Source of the DNA: Enterobacter soli ATCC BAA-2102
GTDB taxonomy: Bacteria; Pseudomonadota; Gammaproteobacteria; Enterobacterales; Enterobacteriaceae
DNA: 64,000 nt
Reading direction: 5' to 3'
NCBI RefSeq assembly: GCF_001654845.1
Contig: NZ_LXES01000024.1
Coordinates: 1-64,000 of the forward strand
Every line of letters begins with the position of its first letter. Positions within the stretch are counted from its first letter, which is position 1. A program made the translations under genes and the position numbers. The notes beneath the pieces are model-generated. The model did no database searches. It saw only the letters and a program-made list of their open reading frames with translations, and was not told the origin of the DNA. Shown in pieces: positions 49,127 to 58,509 of this stretch.

Positions 49127-49710
49127 CAGCACACCTCCACATGGGTGGTTCTCGGTATCGCCAGCAGGCGCTCGCCGCAGGTCAGGATCAGGTCGATACC
49201 CAGCGGGAACGGGTGCGGGCGTTCCGTCAGCTCATGGATGATGCACTCCGGCAACTGTGGCGCGACCATGCGCTCGTCGGCGATCCCCGCCCCGGTCAGG
49301 CGTAACATGCGACCACCGCTCAGGCTGGATACCTGCAAAATCAGCGTGGCGCTGGTTTCCGGTGCCACGACGCTGCCTTCGCTCAGGGCGTTGAGCTGCT
49401 CGTGGCTTATCTGCTCATCCGCCACGGCAAATACCGCCTGATGCGGCTGCTCTACCAGCGTGGCATTGGTGTGAAAACGCAGGTTCTGGCAGGCGATGTC
49501 GTTCGACATCCGCCCAGAAAGCCACACCGGGGTGTCGTTATCGGCAAGGGTCAGCAGCACGCTGGTGGTGGCCAGGTTTAGCGGCAGCCAGCCTTGTGAA
49601 AGCTGATGCAGCGACACGATAACGCCCGGCTCGCTCATGGCTTTCAGCAGGCGACGAAAACTGTGTTGGGCATCCTGGACGGCCAGGGTAAAAGCGGGTT
49701 GAAGCGTCAT
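49126..49710 (-). CDS. phnH: C-P lyase core subunit PhnH
   Basis: 194 residues, structural member of the PhnGHIJ complex with a PLP-transferase-like fold but no cofactor residues. Start overlaps the phnG stop by four bases. Confidence 0.97.
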   Translation of the reverse strand: MTLQPAFTLAVQDAQHSFRRLLKAMSEPGVIVSLHQLSQGWLPLNLATTSVLLTLADNDTPVWLSGRMSNDIACQNLRFHTNATLVEQPHQAVFAVADEQISHEQLNALSEGSVVAPETSATLILQVSSLSGGRMLRLTGAGIADERMVAPQLPECIIHELTERPHPFPLGIDLILTCGERLLAIPRTTHVEVC

Positions 49711-50159
49711 GCGTTATCTCCGCGAACGAGCGTAAAGAAGTCGACCCGGCTGGTATTCACTTCGGCCTGACGCGCGGCAAGGCGTGCGGCACGGTCAGCT
49801 TCCAGCGGGGCAATGAGGGTTTCCATTAATGACTGGAAATGAGGTTGTTCCTGCAACAGGGCGTCGATGACCGCACAGCGTTCGGCGTGCGCTTTATCGC
49901 GCCCGAGCACGTAGCTGTAGCCGAGCGTGCCGCTACTCAGGCGAATGACCGCGCGGGTGAGCGTGGCGTCTCCGGCAAAAAAGCGATCGCCGGTTCCGCC
50001 CATGCGCGCCTGGATCTGCACCAGGCCAATCTCCGGCGCGCGGATGGCTTCGTAATCTGGCGTCAGGCTGAGCGCATTCATGCGGCCACACAGCGCGACA
50101 GGCTGACTATGAGCGAGCACGCGCATCCAGCGCTGGCGGGTGGAGGTATCAAAGTGCAT
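49707..50159 (-). CDS. phnG: C-P lyase core subunit PhnG
   Basis: 150 residues, same as E. coli. Needed with PhnH and PhnI for the first, nucleosidase-like step. The diagnostic block [21 protein letters not shown] is present. ATG follows the phnF stop with no gap. Confidence 0.97.
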   Translation of the reverse strand: MHFDTSTRQRWMRVLAHSQPVALCGRMNALSLTPDYEAIRAPEIGLVQIQARMGGTGDRFFAGDATLTRAVIRLSSGTLGYSYVLGRDKAHAERCAVIDALLQEQPHFQSLMETLIAPLEADRAARLAARQAEVNTSRVDFFTLVRGDNA

Positions 50160-50885
50160 TCAATGCTCCATTGTGAATTCAATCATGTCGGCGCGGGTCA
50201 GGCTGACGGAGTATTCCGTTGCGTTGATCTCACCGTCACGGTGGTTAAGGGTGCGCACGCAAAGCAGCGGGGCCATGTTGGGGATCTCCAGCACTTTGCT
50301 CTCTTTGGCCTGTGCGCGGCGGGCGCTGATGCGCGTCTGGGTGCGCTTAAGCGCAATACCGGTGGCATCGCGCAGGAAGTCGTGCAGCGAGCCGCTGGAA
50401 AAGTTTTGCAGTACTGGCCAAAGGCTCAGGTCGGCGAAGTAATGGTCTATCTGGCAGACCGCCACGCCGTTGACCCGGCGCAGCGTGCGCAGGTGCACCA
50501 CGTTGTCGCCTTCCTGAATGCCCAGCGCGTCCGCCACGTGGCTGGAGGCCGGGCGCAGTACCGACAGCAGTTTTTCGCTGGTGGGATGACTGCCCTGATC
50601 GAGCAGATTCTGGCTAAAGCGGGCCTGCGCGTTGAGCGGGTAGTCGAACGGGCGCATCAGCACCAGCACGCCCACGCCTTGACGGCGCTGAACCCATCCG
50701 CGCTCGACCAGCTGATCGATGGCACGGCGTAAGGTATGACGATTCACTTCATAACGGTCGGCAAGCTGTTGTTCGGCAGGCAGGTAATCCCCGCAGCGGT
50801 AGTGGGTGCGCAGTTCCACTTCGAGCTTTGCCGCAATCTCTTGCCAGCGGGTAGGGTAACTGGTCGGATGTCTGGATAAGTGCAT
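50160..50885 (-). CDS. phnF: GntR/HutC-family regulator PhnF
   Basis: 241 residues with a GntR HTH (about 15-80, LADRYEVNRHTLRRAIDQL) and a UTRA ligand-binding domain (about 95-235). Start at 50885 (MHLSRHPTSYPTRWQEIAAK) matches E. coli; upstream ATG 50894 is possible. Its role in the phn operon of enterics is minor next to PhoB control. Confidence 0.95.
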   Translation of the reverse strand: MHLSRHPTSYPTRWQEIAAKLEVELRTHYRCGDYLPAEQQLADRYEVNRHTLRRAIDQLVERGWVQRRQGVGVLVLMRPFDYPLNAQARFSQNLLDQGSHPTSEKLLSVLRPASSHVADALGIQEGDNVVHLRTLRRVNGVAVCQIDHYFADLSLWPVLQNFSSGSLHDFLRDATGIALKRTQTRISARRAQAKESKVLEIPNMAPLLCVRTLNHRDGEINATEYSVSLTRADMIEFTMEH

Positions 50886-50905
50886 AGAAATCAAAGCCTC
50901 GCTTC

Positions 50906-51685
50906 TCAGATGAAGTGCTTACGCAAACGTTGAGAGAGGAAATCCAGCAGGCTGACGGTGATGATAATGAGCACCATCAGGGCGCAGGTTTGCTGGAACT
51001 GGAAACCGCGAATCGCTTCCCATAGCGTCACGCCAATACCGCCTGCGCCAACCATACCCACCACGGTGGCGGAGCGGACGTTGGATTCGAAGCGGTACAG
51101 GGAGTAGGAGATCAGCAGCGGCATTACCTGCGGCAGCACTCCGTAAAGAATTTCTTCGATTTTGTTGGCGCCGGTCGCGCGGATGCCTTCAACCGGGCCG
51201 GGTTCGATGGCTTCAACCGCTTCCGAAAGCAGCTTGGAGAGCACGCCGGTGGTGTGAATGAACAGCGCCATTACCCCGGCAAACGGGCCAAGTCCCACGG
51301 CGACCACGAACAGCATCGCGAAGACCATTTCGTTGATGGCGCGGCAGGCATCCATCAGGCGACGCATCGGCTGGTACACCCACCACGGCACGATGTTTTC
51401 GGCGCTCATCAGGCCAAACGGAATGGAGAGAATGACGGCAAGGGCGGTACCCCAGACGGCGATTTGCAGGGTGATGGCCATCTCGCCGAGGTAGTCCTGC
51501 CACTGGCTGAAGTCCGGCGGGAAGAAGTCGGCGGCGAAGGTTGCCATGTTGCCGGAATCTTTGAAGAGCAGCAGCGGATCCATTTCCGCGCCCTTCCAGG
51601 AGATAACGAGCACCGCCAGCAGAATGGCCCAGCTAAAGAGCGAGAACCAGCTGCGCTTTGGTGGCGGGACGGTGATGGTTTGCAT
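50906..51685 (-). CDS. phnE: Phosphonate ABC transporter permease PhnE, intact
   Basis: 259 residues, about six membrane helices and the permease EAA-type loop region ([22 protein letters not shown]). The frame is uninterrupted, unlike E. coli K-12 where an 8-bp duplication breaks phnE and silences the operon. Phosphonate use is therefore expected to be functional. An inverted pair of palindromes separates it from phnD. Confidence 0.96.
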   Translation of the reverse strand: MQTITVPPPKRSWFSLFSWAILLAVLVISWKGAEMDPLLLFKDSGNMATFAADFFPPDFSQWQDYLGEMAITLQIAVWGTALAVILSIPFGLMSAENIVPWWVYQPMRRLMDACRAINEMVFAMLFVVAVGLGPFAGVMALFIHTTGVLSKLLSEAVEAIEPGPVEGIRATGANKIEEILYGVLPQVMPLLISYSLYRFESNVRSATVVGMVGAGGIGVTLWEAIRGFQFQQTCALMVLIIITVSLLDFLSQRLRKHFI

Positions 51686-51707
51686 GATAACTCCGTTGGT
51701 TTATGTC

Positions 51708-51742
51708 CCCTCACCCCGACCCTCTCCCCAAAGGGGCGAGGG
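51708..51742. repeat. Palindromic intergenic element, copy 10
   Basis: Tail CCCTCACCCC then CCCTCTCCCC/GGGGCGAGGG hairpin with one mismatch; inverted partner of copy 11, between phnE and phnD. Confidence 0.88.
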
Positions 51743-51764
51743 GGAAAAGACCGCACCGGGCAGT

Positions 51765-51801
51765 CCCCTCTCCCCTATGGGGAGAGGGTTAGGGTGAGGG
51801 G
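51765..51801. repeat. Palindromic intergenic element, copy 11
   Basis: CCCTCTCCCC-TAT-GGGGAGAGGG hairpin and TTAGGGTGAGGGG tail, 10 bases after the phnD stop. Arrangement with copy 10 is the same outward-tail pair as copies 5 and 6. Confidence 0.9.
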
Positions 51802-51811
51802 TAGAAAAGCG

Positions 51812-52828
51812 TTACTGAACCGCTTTATTCACGCTGGTCATCGCGCTCAGCGCCGCAGTCAGGCGGTCCAGGTCTTCCAGCTTGGCCTGAATTTCAGACA
51901 CTTTGCTGGTCTTCTCTTCGTCCTTCAGACCTTTGTTGTCCTTCACGCCCTGCATCTCTTTAAACAGTGCCAGCTGGCGAATCGGTACCAGTTGCAGGTC
52001 GCTTGAGGCGCGGAACGGCGCCCAGCCCAGACGTTCCAGCACGGTTTTCTCTTCCGGCGTTTTGCCGTAGTTCATGAAGAAGTCGTACACCTTGTCCTTG
52101 GTGCTTTCGGAGAGGTTTTTACGCCACACGATGGGGTCGCCCGGGATCAGCGGGGACTTCCAGATAACCTTCAGCTCTTTCAGCTTGTCCGGCGCGGAGG
52201 TCTTCAGCTTGTCGAGGTTTTCGGTGTTGTTGGTGGCAACATCCACCTGCTTGTTCGCCACAGCCAGCGCGTTGGTTTCGTGGCTGGCGTTGACGGTGCG
52301 CTTAAAGTCGCTGGCAGACGCATTGTTCTTGGCGAAGACGTAATAGCCAGGGACCAGGAAACCAGAGGTGGAGTTCGGGTCGCCGTTACCAAACGTCAGA
52401 TCTTTGCGTTTGGCGAGCATGTCGTTGAGGTTATTGATTGGGCTGTCTTTATTGACGATCAGCACGCTCCAGTAACCCGGGGAGCCATCTGCCGCAACGG
52501 TCTGGGCAAACACCTGGCCGTTCGCGCGATCGACCGCTTCCATCGCAGAGAGGTTGCCGTACCAGGCGATGTCCACTTTGTTAAAGCGCATCCCCTGGAT
52601 GATGCCCGCGTAATCCGGGGCGAAGAAGGCGTTCACTTTGATCCCCAGTTTGGTTTCCATATCTTTCAGGAACGGTTCCCACTGAGGTTTGAGATTCTGC
52701 TGTGATTCCGTCGAAATAATGCCGAAGTTCAGTGCTTTTTCCTGTTCTTCCGCGTACGCAGGGCTTAACAGGGTGCTGATGCTGAACATGCTGGTGAAGG
52801 CCAGCGCGGCAACGGCTTTGTAGCTCAT
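51812..52828 (-). CDS. phnD: Phosphonate periplasmic binding protein PhnD
   Basis: 338 residues, signal peptide about 1-26 (MSYKAVAALAFTSMFSISTL ... AYA-EE), type II periplasmic binding fold. Binds 2-aminoethylphosphonate and related phosphonates with high affinity. Motif FGIISTESQQNLKPQWEPF near the mature N-terminus. 24 bases after phnC. Confidence 0.97.
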   Translation of the reverse strand: MSYKAVAALAFTSMFSISTLLSPAYAEEQEKALNFGIISTESQQNLKPQWEPFLKDMETKLGIKVNAFFAPDYAGIIQGMRFNKVDIAWYGNLSAMEAVDRANGQVFAQTVAADGSPGYWSVLIVNKDSPINNLNDMLAKRKDLTFGNGDPNSTSGFLVPGYYVFAKNNASASDFKRTVNASHETNALAVANKQVDVATNNTENLDKLKTSAPDKLKELKVIWKSPLIPGDPIVWRKNLSESTKDKVYDFFMNYGKTPEEKTVLERLGWAPFRASSDLQLVPIRQLALFKEMQGVKDNKGLKDEEKTSKVSEIQAKLEDLDRLTAALSAMTSVNKAVQ

Positions 52829-52852
52829 GTACTTTCCTCGGATCGGGTTGGG

Positions 52853-53641
52853 TTATGCAGCCTGCGCGTTCTCATCGACGCGATTAATGCTGCGGTAGAG
52901 ATGGTCGAAACGGTCGTTATCAAACTGATGACTTGCGCCATCAAAGAACACATGCCCCTGACGCAGCGCGACGATGCGTTCGCAGTAGCGCAGGGCGTAA
53001 TCAACCTGATGCAGCGTCACCACCACGGTGATGCCGTCGTTCTGGTTAATGTCGCGCAGGGTTTCCATCACGATGCGGGCGGATTCCGGGTCGAGCGAGG
53101 CAATTGGCTCATCGGCCAGGATCACTTTGGCTTTTTGCATCAGCGCACGGGCAATCGCCACGCGCTGCTGCTGGCCACCGGACAGGGTGGACACGCGCTG
53201 GTGGGCGAAATGGGCCATACCGACGCGGGTCAGCGCCTGCAACGCCTGTTGTTTCTGTGAAGGGGAGAACCAGCGCAGACAGGTACGCCAGAACGGGGTG
53301 CTGCCGAGTGCGCCAATCAGGACGTTTTCCAGTACCGTCAGGCGATTTACCAGGTTGAACTGCTGGAAGATGTAGCCTGTTTGCGCCCGGCTTTTGCGAA
53401 TATCACGCGCCAGACGGCCCGCGCGCTGCACGGTGTTACCCAGCAGTTCGACGTGGCTTTCAGGGGTTTTATCGCAGGTGATAAGGCCGCTCAGGTGACG
53501 CAGAAGGGTGGATTTACCTGAGCCGGATGGGCCCAACAGTGCCACCATTTCGCCCTGCTGGACGGTCAGATCAACGGCATGAAGAGCCTTATTGTGATGA
53601 AAGGTCTTGCTCAGTTTCTCGACGCGGATGACAGTTTGCAT
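52853..53641 (-). CDS. phnC: Phosphonate ABC transporter ATPase PhnC
   Basis: 262 residues, same as E. coli. ABC motifs: Walker [10 protein letters not shown], signature [14 protein letters not shown], Walker [13 protein letters not shown]. First gene of phnCDEFGHIJKLMNOP; start at 53641 matches E. coli ([14 protein letters not shown]), while the frame opens at 53686. Confidence 0.97.
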   Translation of the reverse strand: MQTVIRVEKLSKTFHHNKALHAVDLTVQQGEMVALLGPSGSGKSTLLRHLSGLITCDKTPESHVELLGNTVQRAGRLARDIRKSRAQTGYIFQQFNLVNRLTVLENVLIGALGSTPFWRTCLRWFSPSQKQQALQALTRVGMAHFAHQRVSTLSGGQQQRVAIARALMQKAKVILADEPIASLDPESARIVMETLRDINQNDGITVVVTLHQVDYALRYCERIVALRQGHVFFDGASHQFDNDRFDHLYRSINRVDENAQAA

Positions 53642-53687
53642 GTGCACAGGCCTCAGAATAAATGTGGCCTCATGCTGGCGTATCAAT

Positions 53688-53706
53688 GTGACATTTGGGT
53701 TAAGTG
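53688..53706 (-). promoter_or_regulatory. Weak Pho box upstream of phnC
   Basis: On the minus strand ATGTCAC (53694-53688) is a 6/7 match to the downstream half of a PhoB site, preceded by AACCCAA; the upstream half is poor, as it also is at E. coli phnC. PhoB control under phosphate limitation is expected from the family. Confidence 0.45.
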
Positions 53707-53778
53707 CAGGTTGCGGGAAGTTGAAGAGTTGAGCGGAATTTGATGACAGGCGGAGGCAGACTGCCCACCGCCACAGGT

Positions 53779-54213
53779 TTACTGTTGTTTGATGACGTTA
53801 ATCATCCATGGCACACCGTATTTGTCGGTGACTTTACCGAAACCGTGCGCCCAGAAGGTTTCCTGCCAGGCCATTTCAACGTTGCCGCCGGCGGCCAGAT
53901 TATCGAACCAGCGTTTGCCTTCCGCCACGTCCTGGGTGTCGAGGACAAGGGTAAAGCCGGCGTACTGCGCTTTACTTCCAGGCGGTAGCCCGTCGCTCAT
54001 CATGATATCGCTGCCCGCGATGCGGACATTCGAGTGAGCGATTGCGGAATCCGGGAATTTCATCCCTGACGGACAGCCTTCTTCACTGTTTTCGTCTTTT
54101 GGCATTTCGCCGAAGGTGATTTTGTAGAGAACGTCTGCGCCTACGGCCTGCTGGTAGAAGGCGCTTGCCTCTGCACAGTTGCCGGCGAAAGAGATGTAGG
54201 GACTTAATGGCAT
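53779..54213 (-). CDS. yjdN: VOC superfamily protein YjdN
   Basis: 144-residue glyoxalase/bleomycin-resistance-type fold protein (PhnB-like family): [23 protein letters not shown]-like substrate region, [14 protein letters not shown]. Function unknown; despite the old name PhnB it is not needed for C-P lyase. RBS TGAGG upstream. Confidence 0.93.
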   Translation of the reverse strand: MPLSPYISFAGNCAEASAFYQQAVGADVLYKITFGEMPKDENSEEGCPSGMKFPDSAIAHSNVRIAGSDIMMSDGLPPGSKAQYAGFTLVLDTQDVAEGKRWFDNLAAGGNVEMAWQETFWAHGFGKVTDKYGVPWMINVIKQQ

Positions 54214-54253
54214 ATTCTTTACCTCAGGTAAGAGAAGCCCAATAAGTGTAGTT

Positions 54254-54290
54254 TCAGTAGGCCCGGTAAGCGAAGCGCTACCGGGCAGGT
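54254..54290. repeat. REP-like palindrome between yjdN and yjdM
   Basis: CAGTAGGCCCGGTAAGCG paired with CGCTACCGGGCAG, a REP-type unit of the same kind as at 10083. Confidence 0.75.
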
Positions 54291-54293
54291 AAA

Positions 54294-54629
54294 TCAGTTC
54301 TTTTTCACGAATTCAGATTTCAGCTTCATTGGGCCAAAACCATCAATTTTGCAGTCAATATTATGGTCGCCTTCGACCAGGCGGATATTCTTCACTTTGG
54401 TGCCAATCTTCAGCATTGAAGAGCTGCCTTTCACTTTCAGATCTTTAACGACGGTAACACTGTCGCCATCGGCCAGCAGATTACCGTTAGCATCTTTAAC
54501 GATCAGCACATCGCTATCCTGTGAAGGTTCTGCATTGTTCCATTCATGGGCGCATTCCGGGCAGATGAACATGCCATTATCTTCGTAAGTGTATTCAGAA
54601 TTGCATTTCGGGCAGTGTGGGAGTTGCAT
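54294..54629 (-). CDS. yjdM: Zinc-ribbon protein YjdM
   Basis: 111 residues, same as E. coli (old name PhnA). Two CxxC pairs ([16 protein letters not shown]) make a zinc ribbon about 5-30, followed by a KOW-like beta domain ([20 protein letters not shown]). Start at 54629 matches E. coli; the frame opens at 54782 without support. Function unknown; not a phosphonoacetate hydrolase in enterics. Confidence 0.95.
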   Translation of the reverse strand: MQLPHCPKCNSEYTYEDNGMFICPECAHEWNNAEPSQDSDVLIVKDANGNLLADGDSVTVVKDLKVKGSSSMLKIGTKVKNIRLVEGDHNIDCKIDGFGPMKLKSEFVKKN

Positions 54630-55226
54630 GTCGGGATCCTCAAAAAAGTGCTTAACAGGCTGGAAAGTGCCAGCTAAATGACGGCATGGTGCCGAAAAAG
54701 GCGGCAAGTATAGCGCAAATCCACAATCTTGTCGGTGATATTCCATAATAAAAAAATGCAAAATTTCTGTCGGGAATGACACTTCCTGTCAGTCAGATAA
54801 GCGATTCTTACTGCATTAAGACCGTGGAAAACGTTGATGTTAAATATATCGATTATTTGATTACATCAAATTGCTACGCACCTTCATTTCGGATAAGGTT
54901 AAGCAGTAACTCGTTATTTATCCACAGTCTCTACTGCCATGCAGCAAATGGCGGCGGTGAATTACCTCTCTTTTTAGGTGGGTAAATAATGAGGATATAT
55001 CCTGAAATTTCCTAAAAATGCACTACGCTTTTTATCTTTTGGTTATCTGACCAAGAGGGGAGTTTTACACGCAATACAATGATAAGAATATAATTCTGAT
55101 TATCATCAATCAGTTATATTTAAATGACCATGTTTTCCACACGTGATCATATAAGCCGAAACAGCATAATTAAAACGAAGTGGCTTAATAAAAGTAATAA
55201 ATTTGCGTTAAGGAAAGGCTTTTATC
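54630..55226. other. Long AT-rich divergent region yjdM-crfC
   Basis: 597 bases without a supported gene; the frame at 54776-54985 has no family features and an atypical composition. Very AT-rich from about 54990 to 55200. Promoters of yjdM and crfC should lie here; H-NS or IHF binding is possible but no specific site is claimed. Confidence 0.45.
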
Positions 55227-57581
55227 ATGCACACACAGACCATTTTTGAATTAAGCCAGGAAGCGGAGCGCTTGCTCCAGCTTGCTTTGCAGAATCTTGA
55301 TACGTTGAAATCAATGCCAGTAGCAATGCTGGATAGTGCGACTGCCGCTATATCTGGTGGAAATAACAACGTTTTACCTTTGCATTTCAGCGCGCGTGGC
55401 GTCGACGCTCAGCAGGCGATGCTGAATAATGAATTACGGAAAATAACCCGTCTTGAAATGGTATTGGCAATTGTTGGAACCATGAAGGCGGGTAAGTCGA
55501 CAACCATTAATGCGATTGTGGGCACGGAGGTCTTACCGAACCGCAATCGCCCGATGACGGCACTGCCCACGCTGATTCGCCATACCCCTGGCCAGAAAGA
55601 GCCTGTGCTACATTTCAGCCATGTTGCGCCTATTGATGCCTTGATCCAGCAGCTTCAGCAAAAGCTGTGTAACTCCGATCGCGGCAAACTGACGCGTCGT
55701 CTTGAAATTGATAAAGATATGAATGCGCTCCTGGAGCGCATCGAAAAAGGCGAAGCGTTTGAAAAACACCATCTGGGTGCACAACCTATATTTCATTGCC
55801 TGAAAAACCTGAACGACCTGGTGAGGTTATCGCAGGCGCTGGGCGTTGATTTTCCGTTTACCGAATATGCCTCCATTGAATATATTCCGGTGATTGAAGT
55901 GGAGTTTGTGCATCTTGCCGGAATGGATCCCCATCTGGGGCAATTGACCCTGCTGGATACCCCGGGGCCGAACGAGGCCGGGCAGCCCCATCTGCAAAAA
56001 ATGCTCAGTGAGCAACTGGCGCGCGCGTCCGCGGTGCTGGCGGTGATGGATTACACCCAGCTTAAATCGATTTCCGATCACGAGGTTCGCCAGGCGATTT
56101 CCGCGGTTGGAAAATCGGTGCCGTTGTACGCCCTGGTCAATAAGTTTGATCAGAAAGACCGCAACAGCGACGATGAAGAACAGGTCAGGGCGATGATTTC
56201 CGGCACGCTGATGAAAGGGAATATCTCACCGGGGCAGATTTACCCGGTTTCTTCAATGTGGGCCTACCTTGCAAACCGCGCGCGTTTTGAGATGACAGCA
56301 AACGGCTGCCTGCCGAATCATCAGGAGCAGCGTTGGGTGCAGGATTTTGCCGAAGCGGCGCTGGGGCGGCGCTGGCGTACGGCTGATTTGGACAATGCCG
56401 AACATATTCGCCATGCGGCGGATCTGCTGTGGGAAGACTCGCTGTTTGAGCAGCCTATCCGTAAGCTGATTTATGCCGCCTATGCTAATGCGTCACTCTT
56501 TGCCCTGCGTTCGGCCTCCCATAAGCTGTTGAACTATGCGCAAAACGCCAGGGAGTACCTCGAGTTTCGCTATCAGGGATTGACGGTTGCTTTTGAGGCG
56601 CTGGAGCTGAACATTGCGCGCCTCGAAGAGGATATGGCACTGCTACAGACCCGGCAGAATGTGGTCAGCGATGAAGTACAACATGAGGTCGGCCAGGCGC
56701 TGTGCGCTACCGACTACTCTATCGCTCAGCAAAAACTCTGGCTGCAAACGTCGATTGAGCATGTCTTCAGCAACGGCAATATTCTTGATTTGGCTGGGAT
56801 TGATTCGCGCGATTTACGCCACAAAGCCGAGGAAGGGCTGCAACAGCTGGTGCTGGAAGATGAAGGCCAGGCCCAGATTGTCCTGAGTAAAATCCGCTCG
56901 TCCTGCGAACTGATTATGCTGGATGCGCAGAGTAAAATTAGCCGGGAGCTGGCGCTGCGCTTTGATCAGCTGGAGTCCACGCTGGCACGTTCGCTCAATG
57001 AGGCGATGCGTCCTATCGAAACGCGTATTAAAGAACAGCTGAGCCACGCCGGGTTCCGCGCACGGATCAGCTTCCCGGCGTTTCAGGCAAACCAGCTGAA
57101 TTTCAATACCCGCGCGCTCTTTAATGATGCGATTGCGATGGATAACCGCCCTGCGGGACAGCCGTCAGCCGCGGGGAGCGTGCGTGAAACGGTTTCCCGC
57201 TGGCTGAACAATCCGGGTTGGGGCTGGGAAGATTACGTCGAGACGCGCACCCGATATGTTATCGATGTTGGGCAGCTTCATGACAAATTTAAGCAACATA
57301 TTGATCAGTTTTGTGAACAAATCCGTAAAGCTTTGGCCGCGCAGGTCGATGTCTCTGTTACGGCGGGTATGGCAACGTTCTTTGCAGAATTTTCGTTATG
57401 CCTGACCGGGTTACAGGAAAGCTTGCGTGATAGCCTCGCAGTGCGCCAGCAAAATGAGCATTCGACCCGAGCGCTCAGTCAGTTGCTGAAGCAAAGCATC
57501 ACTACTGCGACGTGGATTCAGGAAGATACCCGACTGTTACGCGATGATATTCAAACTCTATTCGCGGCAGAGCAACCATGA
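55227..57581 (+). CDS. crfC: Dynamin-like GTPase CrfC (clamp-binding)
   Basis: 784 residues, against 742 in E. coli. Dynamin-type GTPase: G1 P-loop GTMKAGKSTT (about 87-96), G2 region RNRPMTALPT, G3 DTPGPNEAGQ, G4 NKFD. Long helical stalk after about residue 390. In E. coli CrfC holds sister replication forks together and binds the DnaN clamp through its N-terminus (ELSQEAERLLQL region). The N-terminal linker after residue 30 and the segment near 540-600 differ most from E. coli and account for the extra length. RBS AAGGAAAG. Overlaps yjcZ by four bases. Confidence 0.95.
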   Translation: MHTQTIFELSQEAERLLQLALQNLDTLKSMPVAMLDSATAAISGGNNNVLPLHFSARGVDAQQAMLNNELRKITRLEMVLAIVGTMKAGKSTTINAIVGTEVLPNRNRPMTALPTLIRHTPGQKEPVLHFSHVAPIDALIQQLQQKLCNSDRGKLTRRLEIDKDMNALLERIEKGEAFEKHHLGAQPIFHCLKNLNDLVRLSQALGVDFPFTEYASIEYIPVIEVEFVHLAGMDPHLGQLTLLDTPGPNEAGQPHLQKMLSEQLARASAVLAVMDYTQLKSISDHEVRQAISAVGKSVPLYALVNKFDQKDRNSDDEEQVRAMISGTLMKGNISPGQIYPVSSMWAYLANRARFEMTANGCLPNHQEQRWVQDFAEAALGRRWRTADLDNAEHIRHAADLLWEDSLFEQPIRKLIYAAYANASLFALRSASHKLLNYAQNAREYLEFRYQGLTVAFEALELNIARLEEDMALLQTRQNVVSDEVQHEVGQALCATDYSIAQQKLWLQTSIEHVFSNGNILDLAGIDSRDLRHKAEEGLQQLVLEDEGQAQIVLSKIRSSCELIMLDAQSKISRELALRFDQLESTLARSLNEAMRPIETRIKEQLSHAGFRARISFPAFQANQLNFNTRALFNDAIAMDNRPAGQPSAAGSVRETVSRWLNNPGWGWEDYVETRTRYVIDVGQLHDKFKQHIDQFCEQIRKALAAQVDVSVTAGMATFFAEFSLCLTGLQESLRDSLAVRQQNEHSTRALSQLLKQSITTATWIQEDTRLLRDDIQTLFAAEQP

Positions 57582-58453
57582 CAACACAACTACTGGACGG
57601 TCCCGGGCGGACGCTGGAGTGTATTCATCCTAAATTTATGGTCGATCTGGTTCAGGGGGTGGACGCGGTGCGTCATGCCCCTTTGGGGCCGCAACAGCTG
57701 CAATTTCGTGAGCGTTTGACTCAGGAGATCATGACGCACACCCGGCTGCGGCCATGGGCTATGGCGGGAATGCTCAACGAAAATGCGGCATTGCGTCTGG
57801 GCCTGGCCGAGAAGCTGGCGGGGATGCTCGACCCGGGGCACCTGGCGTTGACGCGAATGACGGATAAACTGACCGCGCTGCGCCAGCAGACTAACCCACG
57901 TGCGCCGCAGTCGCCGGCGCTGATGCAGCAATACGACGAACTCTCATCTCATTTTCAGCAGCGCGCAAACTATAAAGAAAAAGCGTTAACACAACGCGGC
58001 CTGACGGTGCAGGCGGGTGAGCACAGCGAACAGATTTTTACCCGCTGGCGAGCCGGGCATTATGACGGCTGGTCACTTGCCGGGCGGTGCTACATCGTGC
58101 TGGAGGAGTTGCGCTGGGGGCCGTTTGGCGATGCATGTCGCCTGGCAAATGAAGATGTGGCGGAGATGCTCAAAGATAACCTGCGCAGCATGGCGGCAAA
58201 CTATCTTGCACAGGGCATTAATGCTTCTCCCGCGACCCGGCATTTTTATCATCAATGGCTGACAACGCCTGCTTCTCCGGGGCTGGTTGATCACAAAGAT
58301 ATGCTGGGATGGCTCGGTGACTGGTGTCAGGCAGATAAACACCCTGTGAGCTGGTCGGTGACGCAGAACTGGCAAACTGTCGCCTTAGGGATGCCGAGAC
58401 TCTGTTCAGCGAAACGGCTGGTGGATGCCATGGTAGAAGAGATTTTTGGCTGA
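57578..58453 (+). CDS. yjcZ: YjcZ family protein
   Basis: 291 residues, always found after crfC and translationally coupled to it (ATG inside the crfC stop). No catalytic motif or membrane segment recognised; mainly helical. In E. coli yjcZ overexpression affects motility, so a role related to diverse regulation has been proposed, but its function is unknown. Probably acts with CrfC. Confidence 0.92.
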   Translation: MTTQLLDGPGRTLECIHPKFMVDLVQGVDAVRHAPLGPQQLQFRERLTQEIMTHTRLRPWAMAGMLNENAALRLGLAEKLAGMLDPGHLALTRMTDKLTALRQQTNPRAPQSPALMQQYDELSSHFQQRANYKEKALTQRGLTVQAGEHSEQIFTRWRAGHYDGWSLAGRCYIVLEELRWGPFGDACRLANEDVAEMLKDNLRSMAANYLAQGINASPATRHFYHQWLTTPASPGLVDHKDMLGWLGDWCQADKHPVSWSVTQNWQTVALGMPRLCSAKRLVDAMVEEIFG

Positions 58454-58466
58454 CGTTCTTGTTACG

Positions 58467-58492
58467 TACCCTCTCCACACAAGGAGAGGGTA
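58467..58492. repeat. Degenerate palindrome, copy 12
   Basis: TACCCTCTCC-ACACAA-GGAGAGGGTA: the hairpin core without the GGGTGAGGG tail, between the convergent yjcZ and kdgT genes; no other terminator there. Confidence 0.65.
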
Positions 58493-58509
58493 TCGTTCGC
58501 TACGGCGTA

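Noticed and set aside
54776..54985. 69-codon frame upstream of crfC
   Set aside because: Weak start, odd composition and no family features; treated as non-coding control region.
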